A stretch of DNA of 64,000 bases from Cinnamomum chago (Eukaryota > Streptophyta > Magnoliopsida > Laurales > Lauraceae), in the NCBI GenBank assembly GCA_038049695.1, contig CP142456.1, forward strand, positions 74,609,422 through 74,673,421, written 5' to 3'. Each line of letters starts with the position of its first letter. The first letter of the stretch is position 1. Of the stretch, positions 58,795 to 64,000 are shown piece by piece. Both the position numbers and the translations under genes were made by a program. The notes beneath the pieces are model-generated. The model was given only the letters and a program-made list of their open reading frames with translations. It was not told the origin of the DNA and searched no databases.

Positions 58795-59086
58795 TGACAA
58801 GTTCAAGACAACTCATGAATGGAACTTTGAAATAGCATCAAGCTGTGAAATTGTATTATGATTGCTTGTCTTCCTTTGGAGAACGAGCCTCAATATATAG
58901 AACATTACAAGCCTTAATCAAGGCTCTAAGTTAGGAAACTAATCTAATTACATCAATTATGTTCTAAGTTAGGAAACCAAGCTAATTACAGATAATATGT
59001 ACAACTGTGTGATCTTTGACCTACTCAACCACGTAAGACAATCATGTTGGACTGGATCTAATTATGGGCCTTGGGCCTATTTAACA
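58795..59086 (-). repeat. 5' LTR of the young copia element
   Basis: 292 bp, adjacent to the primer-binding site on its left. As the element reads leftward, its promoter should lie in this LTR. Confidence 0.96.
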
Positions 59087-59091
59087 GGCCG

Positions 59092-59295
59092 GTCAACTGA
59101 CCTAATCTTGTACAACACAACATATCATAGTAGGATATTTCTTTGGTTGTAATTTACTTGAATGTAGCCCAAATTGGGTCTACTCAATCTATATATACTA
59201 CGGTCAATCCTCAAGAAAGACCATGAAAACATTACACAAAATCTCTTCTTACAGTTTGTGATTGTGTGAGTGATATTATGATCAAGTGAATGTCA
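59092..59295 (+). repeat. Left LTR of the inverted-LTR element, second part
   Basis: Continues the LTR interrupted at 53760 and ends GTGAATGTCA. Its TATATATACTACGG segment near 59191 is the MITE-free version of the site occupied in the right LTR. Confidence 0.8.
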
Positions 59296-59425
59296 CACTC
59301 AGTGCATACACAGGAGTTCTTCCAGATCCGACCTTATATCATCGCTTGGTTGGTAGTTTGGTTTACTTAACCATTACTCAACCAGACATTTCTTATGCTG
59401 TCAATTTGGTCAGCCTATACATGAT
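59296..59425 (+). pseudogene. Copia reverse transcriptase fragment in the inverted-LTR element
   Basis: The plus strand encodes LPDPTLYHRLVGSLVYLTIT, then QPDISYAVNLVS, the C-terminal RT segment also present in the young copia element. It begins right at the LTR end and stops abruptly near 59425. Confidence 0.8.
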
Positions 59426-59907
59426 CTCAGATCCAAGATTCTGGACGGTCGTGAATCGTGATCAAAACAATGCATAAAAAACTGGAAATCACAAAAATGA
59501 TTAGAACACTAACCTCCAAATATCGAAAAATCCTAAAAATATCCAAAATTCCAAATAGGAGCAATCGACCCTTTCTGTAGTGGCTGCCTGGGCCACTGTA
59601 GATCCGAGGTGATCTACAGTAGATGGGCAATATGCCTAGTTTAAGATTGCTCTCGAACATATCCCTGATCTGTTATTCTTCAAGAGAGAGACTGATCATG
59701 GCTGGTCTCTTGATGTAGTTGTGTTGATCAGAGGTGGACAGCGGTTGACAGACTTCAAGATTTTGACAAAGATTCTGTTCAGAGATGCACGAACAATCAC
59801 AACCAGGGTGCCGATGACTGTTATACCACCAAGATTTGACAAAAGAGTCGAAGTGAAGAACTAGAAGAAGAATGACCTATCGGAGAAGACCAAATGCTCT
59901 AATACCA

Positions 59908-60358
59908 TGACATTCACTTGATCATAATATCACTCACACAATCACAAACTATAAGAAGAGATTTTGTGTAATGTTTTTGTGATCTTCCTTGAGGATCAAC
60001 TATAGTATGTATATATATATGGGAGATGCTCTCACCTTATTATGAGAGATAGGGTGGGGGCCCTCACATCCATATCCAATGCTAACAACTTAAATGTGAG
60101 GGCTCCCACCATATCTCTCATAGTAAGGTGAGAGATATCTCCCATAGGAGCATCTCCTTATATATATATATATATATATATAGATTGAGTAGACCCAATT
60201 TGGGCTACATTCGAGTAAATTACAATCAAAGAAATCTCCTACTATGGTATGTTTTGTTGCAAGATTCAGTCTATTGACCAGCCTAATTAGTATACATTAC
60301 AATTGGGCTTTTATATATGGGCCATTGGAACATGTTTTATACAAATGGATCTTTGACA
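59908..60358 (-). repeat. Right LTR of the inverted-LTR element, with a MITE inside
   Basis: Reverse complement of the left LTR; its primer site lies immediately to the left (59896-59907). A 137-bp MITE and expanded TA runs (60011-60182) interrupt it. Confidence 0.8.
60021..60157. mobile_element. TA-microsatellite-associated MITE, copy 3
   Basis: It starts GGGAGATGCTCTCACC and ends GGAGCATCTCC; its core matches copy 1 (39178-39329). It is flanked by TATATATATAT on both sides and inserted in an LTR whose sister copy lacks it. Confidence 0.85.
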
Positions 60359-60642
60359 CTAACCAATACACCCAAAATGCCTAGGCATTAAAGGTGCGGC
60401 AAACTAATTACTTAACCCCCACCCCCCGGAAATTACAATCAAAGAAATCTCCTACTATGGTATGTTTTGTTGCAAGATTCAGTCTATTGACCAGCCTAAT
60501 TAGTATACATTACAATTGGGCTTTTATATATGGGCCATTGGAACATGTTTTATACAAATGGATCTTTGACACTAACCAATACACCCAAAATGCCTAGGCA
60601 TTAAAGGTGCGGCAAACTAATTACTTAACCCCCACCCCCCGG
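60217..60642. repeat. Perfect 213-bp tandem duplication
   Basis: 60217-60429 and 60430-60642 appear identical base for base, from AAATTACAATCAAAGAAATC to CCCCCACCCCCCGG. Each contains the end of the right LTR and the sequence beyond it, including CTAACCAATACACCC. Confidence 0.93.
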
Positions 60643-60890
60643 GGCAGGACACTGCCTGGACTCGAAGAACATGCCCGCACAAGACACAGCATGGGGCCTT
60701 TTTGCCTTGCGCACACGCACACGCACCCGCACACAAGATGCGGCATGGAGCCTTTTTTGCCCTATGCAGCTTTGAACCCGGGATGTGTTGGCACTAATAC
60801 CATCATAAGCTGCTAACCAATACACCCAAAATCCCTAGGCGTTAAAGGTGCGGCAAACTAACTACTTAACACCCCCTACATCCCCCGCGT
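60643..60890 (-). repeat. TRIM-like remnant related to the tandem duplication
   Basis: At 60812-60872 there is a third, diverged copy of the CTAACCAATACACCCAAAAT to ACTTAAC segment. Read on the minus strand it is followed by ATGGTATTAGTGCC, a primer-site-like motif, and CCCGGGTTC. A purine/pyrimidine alternating CA/CG-rich patch lies at 60715-60735. Confidence 0.45.
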
Positions 60891-60949
60891 GGGTGTATTT
60901 ACAGAAGAACTCAAATAAATGGGTTGGACCCAACATGGGCTTGCCAGCC

Positions 60950-61080
60950 AAACCGCTTGTAGCTCAAGTAGTGAGGCATCCTCCTATCCATAGAAACAAT
61001 CCGGGTTTGATCTTTGAATCTGATAGATAGGGACTTGGGTAGCATCAATGTGTCGGTGTGAAAGTACCAGAAGGACAAAA
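60950..61080 (+). repeat. tRNA-derived SINE head
   Basis: An A-box-like TAGCTCAAGTAGTGAGG at 60960 and a B-box-like GGGTTTGATCTT at 61003 are spaced about 43 bp apart. It belongs to the same general type as 39020-39130 but is not a close copy. Confidence 0.5.
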
Positions 61081-62493
61081 AAATAACTACGGGCTTGCGC
61101 ACGTACAAAAGGTGTGCCCATATTGGACATAAAGTATGCCAATGGCAAGCGTCCATCTCTAGTTGTTGCTGTAGGTGCGTGGAAACAAAAGGAAAAAAAT
61201 CACTCTCTCCAAAAGCAATATACACTAGAATTTTTGTTATGAAAGTAAGAAGAGATTTCCTGAATTTGGAAATAAAAAATGATGAATTGCATTGGATATT
61301 GCCATATATTTAAAAAAAAAATAAAGACTCAATTCTACTTGACTATAAATTACCAAAAATTGTGAGTTAGCTAAAAATAGTGAAAATGCTTATATAGAGT
61401 CCAAACTACATTATAGCATGTAAATAGAGTTACCTAATGACCAAAGTAGCATATAAACTAAAATCAGACTAAAATAATGAAAAAAAAAAAAAACCAAGAT
61501 TTAATGTAGCTAGTAAGTCTGACCAAAAATTTGAAATTTGAATGCCTAAATGATGGAATTTTGGCTTGATGGAAACCTCAAGTAGACAAAGTCAATTTGC
61601 CATGTTGATTTGCTCATCATGAGCTTTCCAAAGGCCAGAAGCTAGGGTACACATTGGGCCTGCCAGTTCAGTTTCTTTCAATCCACGTGTTCCATAAAAT
61701 CATCTGCAACATGTCAGAACATGCTCGAACACAGGCCAAAACACATTGTGGCACATACAGTAGTTAAGGAATATTCCCGTAACTTCCTGTGCAATTTATT
61801 TAAATTAAGGATGAAATGAACACCTAAAAGTGAAATAAACATAACAGGAACTTTTTTCACTGAAAGGAATACCCACACCCAGGCAGGTCGGTTTATGATC
61901 CAATCACATGACCTCCTACAAAATGTGAAAAGAATTAACAAATTGATCCAACGAATTCAAAAGTCTAAACTGGTCTTGACACTATCCATGAGGAGAGGTG
62001 CTAAACATATAAAGCATGCAGCCAGCATCTGATGCAGTCCTGCTACAAAAATGAATGTGGTAAGTGTAATAAAAGATGAAACAGCAGTTTTGCTCCTTAG
62101 GACTACCAGGGGCAGTCTACAAATATGTGTACTATACACGATTTGACATTTGACTACCATACCATATGCTTTATCTTATATTCTCTGTAATCCCTTTAGA
62201 TAGCTTTAATAAATTACATATTCTAATTTATGCAATTGTATTCTATACAAGAGATTGATATCTGGTTACATTATATGATAGATGATTTCATCAGAAGTTT
62301 GTGTAGTCATTCTCATTTGGATCTTCATAATTTTCCATTTATTTTCAATGGGGTCCTCCTATTCAAATGATGGTCACAACATCCACTAAGAAGCTCCAAT
62401 TTCATTCAGAAGTGCACATTGTCACAATTGCCTATGTCAGTGTTCAGAAGCTGTTCATGCATCAGGAGATTCACTGAGCGAGCGAAGACTAAC
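61081..62493. other. Presumed intron sequence, nothing recognised
   Basis: AT-rich. I searched it by eye on the minus strand for the missing connector exon of the A9/Ig-like gene and found no convincing candidate. Confidence 0.4.
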
Positions 62494-63512
62494 CTGTCAA
62501 CTTGGCCAGAAGGATAGTCGAGCAGTGACCCCAATCGCACAATTAACATGATGAGAATTCCCCACAGAAATGTGATTAAGGTTGAACCATACCCCTGCAA
62601 TTGCAGAAAGAAAAGCAACATAGGGTCATAATGATTTGCCAATCCTATGAATTGTTAATCCTTACAGTTTGTTCATTTAAAATCTTTTTAGGACATATAC
62701 ATGCTCATCGTATAGTCAAAACCTTGAGTTGGGCTTGTGTGTTTTCTTTCACCTATGATTCTCTTGATAGGCCAATAGATAGGAATGACCACCCACCACA
62801 AATTGAATACAGTCCAAATTTTCAAAAATATTACTGTCAGTTTTGCAAGCCCTCGATTGGGTGGCTGTGTGTCAGGCAATCAAGGTGAGTATGAGCTATC
62901 TGCAGTCAATGTAGTCCCCTCATATCTAATAATCAATTGTCAAAGCAGGAGGCTCCATGTGGCTCCTACAATGAAGCTCAAACCTGACATACGAATAATA
63001 CAACTCAAAAGTATCATAATATTTGATACAAATGGTCTGCCCTATATGAATTCACCAATTTACATCCTTGGATCAGAAGCCCTCATTGAGTTTCAAGTGA
63101 CAATTGGAGAGATAATCAGTGGCGGATAGAGGTGATTTTTGTACTATGAAGTTAAAAATGCTAGATCTCCCACAATGCAACAATGTCTCTAAAACTTTCA
63201 TTAGTGTGGTTTTCCAGCTGATTACAATTTGTCCGGCGGTGGGGGAAGGTGTTATGACCCAACAGTCTCCCTGTCTACTTAGACAAAGAGTGTGTGCCCC
63301 ATCATGCAAATTCAATACCTTGTACAACAATAGGGTATACCTACAATGTGACCAAGATCACCCAGTTCCAACAGTGAATAATCACTTTACCTAAAGTAAC
63401 CTCCCGGCTAGTTTCAGTTTAAAACTCTGTATTTCTTACAAATATGAAGCACCAGTTGTACATTTCAAGTGAAAAATGAAGATGAACAAAAACCCAAACC
63501 AGTAGACTCATG

Positions 63513-63586
<74 letters not shown>

Positions 63587-64000
63587 ATAACCAGTTGGCA
63601 AACAAAACCGCCCTATAGTAACAATACTAATTGAGAATTCATAGAAATCTTAAAAAAAACACTATCTTTCCCAACACAAAGCAAAGTACCAATACTCAGC
63701 TCACTCCAAACAGTAACTGTAATAAACAGAACAATTCATCACAGATTTACAAGTAACGATTACGGCCAGCACGAAACGAAGAAATTCTTCTAAATCAAAT
63801 AAAAGATCCAAATGAGAAAACGAATCAGTAATCCATGAATTGAACAGAAAACTAAACCCTAGCACATGATATGAGATTGAATCGAAATGAAATCAAAGAG
63901 CGAAAACATATAATTTGTAGTCAAAGGAGGAGTTCTTACCTCGGTTTGGAGATCAGAATCAGAAGAAGAAGAAGAAGAAGAAGAAGAAGATGGAGAGATT
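62494..64000 (-). CDS. Two 5' exons: serine run then transmembrane segment, probably the start of the A9/Ig-like gene
   Basis: The exon from 63940 to beyond 64000 encodes a serine run then DSDLQTE and ends GAG|GTAAGA. The next exon, 62594-62494, is preceded by AATTGCAG, joins in phase 0 and encodes GYGSTLITFLWGILIMLIVR then LGSLLDYPSGQVD, a single hydrophobic membrane segment. It ends in phase 2 at GACAG|GTTAGT. Downstream on this strand the next exons I can support are those of the A9/Ig-like gene at 50104. No termination or polyadenylation context was seen between them, so I infer one gene with a ~12-kb transposon-filled intron region. The phases do not meet directly (2 out, 1 in), so at least one small exon is missing from my model. 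Alternatively this is a separate gene whose 3' part I failed to see. Confidence 0.55.
62595..63939. other. Presumed intron 1 of the A9/Ig-like gene
   Basis: Lies between the two 5' exons. It contains a long CT microsatellite (63516-63582). The plus- and minus-strand frames here (e.g. 62785-63129, 63073-63330) show no domain. Confidence 0.45.
63516..63582. repeat. (CT)n microsatellite
   Basis: An uninterrupted CT run of about 67 bp within the presumed first intron. Confidence 0.95.

Larger units (their letters stand above)
53761..59086 (-). mobile_element. Full-length Ty1/copia retrotransposon, young
   Basis: Direct LTRs of 292 bp lie at 53761-54052 and 58795-59086. They differ by eye at only two positions (near base 13 and base 31). 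The 5-bp duplication GGCCG lies at 53756-53760 and 59087-59091. The element points leftward: the primer site TGGTATCAGAGC follows the right LTR (complement at 58783-58794), and a polypurine tract (TTTGAGGGGGGGTG) precedes the left LTR. A single gag-pol frame fills the interior, interrupted by two stop codons. Confidence 0.96.
53679..60358. mobile_element. Copia derivative with inverted LTRs, later invaded by a second copia element and a MITE
   Basis: The left LTR runs plus-strand (53679-53760 continuing at 59092-59295, from CGTCAAAGATCC to GTGAATGTCA). The right LTR is its reverse complement (59908-60358, from TGACATTCACTTG to GGATCTTTGACA). The direct flanks CTAAC at 53674-53678 and 60359-60363 are identical, like a 5-bp target duplication. 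Between the LTRs lie a plus-strand RT fragment (59296-59425) and a minus-strand leader ending in the primer site GCTCTAATACCA (59896-59907), adjacent to the right LTR. Without the inserted copia the element is about 1.35 kb. Confidence 0.75.

Overview
The window is plant nuclear DNA. The evidence is spliced genes with GT-AG introns, plant-specific families (PLATZ, a plant tetraspanin, a chloroplast-targeted RRM protein), a 150-bp fragment of plastid ycf4, and a dense load of Ty1/copia, TRIM, LINE and MITE-type repeats. Long introns, wide intergenic spacing and abundant TRIM-like elements would suit a large-genome angiosperm such as a magnoliid. That placement is a guess; nothing here fixes the species.

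Layout. 1-1909 (-): 5' part of a two-RRM chloroplast ribonucleoprotein gene running off the left edge. 3853-5138 (+): a complete two-exon tetraspanin gene. 5139-12373: intergenic, with an hAT-like MITE (5475-5831), the ycf4-derived plastid insertion (about 6308-6459) and further inverted-repeat elements. 12374-14171 (-): a complete four-exon PLATZ zinc-binding protein gene, whose last intron holds an eight-copy ~107-bp minisatellite. 14172-25748: gene-poor DNA with an 84-bp tandem repeat and a tandem array of TRIM LTRs. 25749-50104 (-): 19 exons that join in frame into about 580 codons of a coiled-coil plus A9/Ig-like protein of unknown role. Its introns hold TRIMs, a LINE, TA-flanked MITEs and SINE-like heads. 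51570-52088: an intact TRIM. 52811-53580: LINE tails. 53679-60358: an old copia derivative whose two LTRs face opposite ways; a young full-length copia element (53761-59086) sits inside one LTR and a MITE inside the other. 62494-64000 (-): two exons (serine run, then a membrane segment), probably the 5' end of the same A9 gene, though one connecting exon was not found.

The host genes do not form a pathway. They act in different places: plastid RNA metabolism, membrane organisation, nuclear transcription repression, and an unknown membrane or coiled-coil function. The most informative content is structural: nested transposons with matching target-site duplications, a filled/empty-site pair for a TA-targeting MITE, a perfect 213-bp tandem duplication, a stop-free in-frame intron, and replication of a splice acceptor inside a minisatellite. 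I saw no operon-like cluster, toxin, virus or defence system, and no clear case of a wholly undescribed system.
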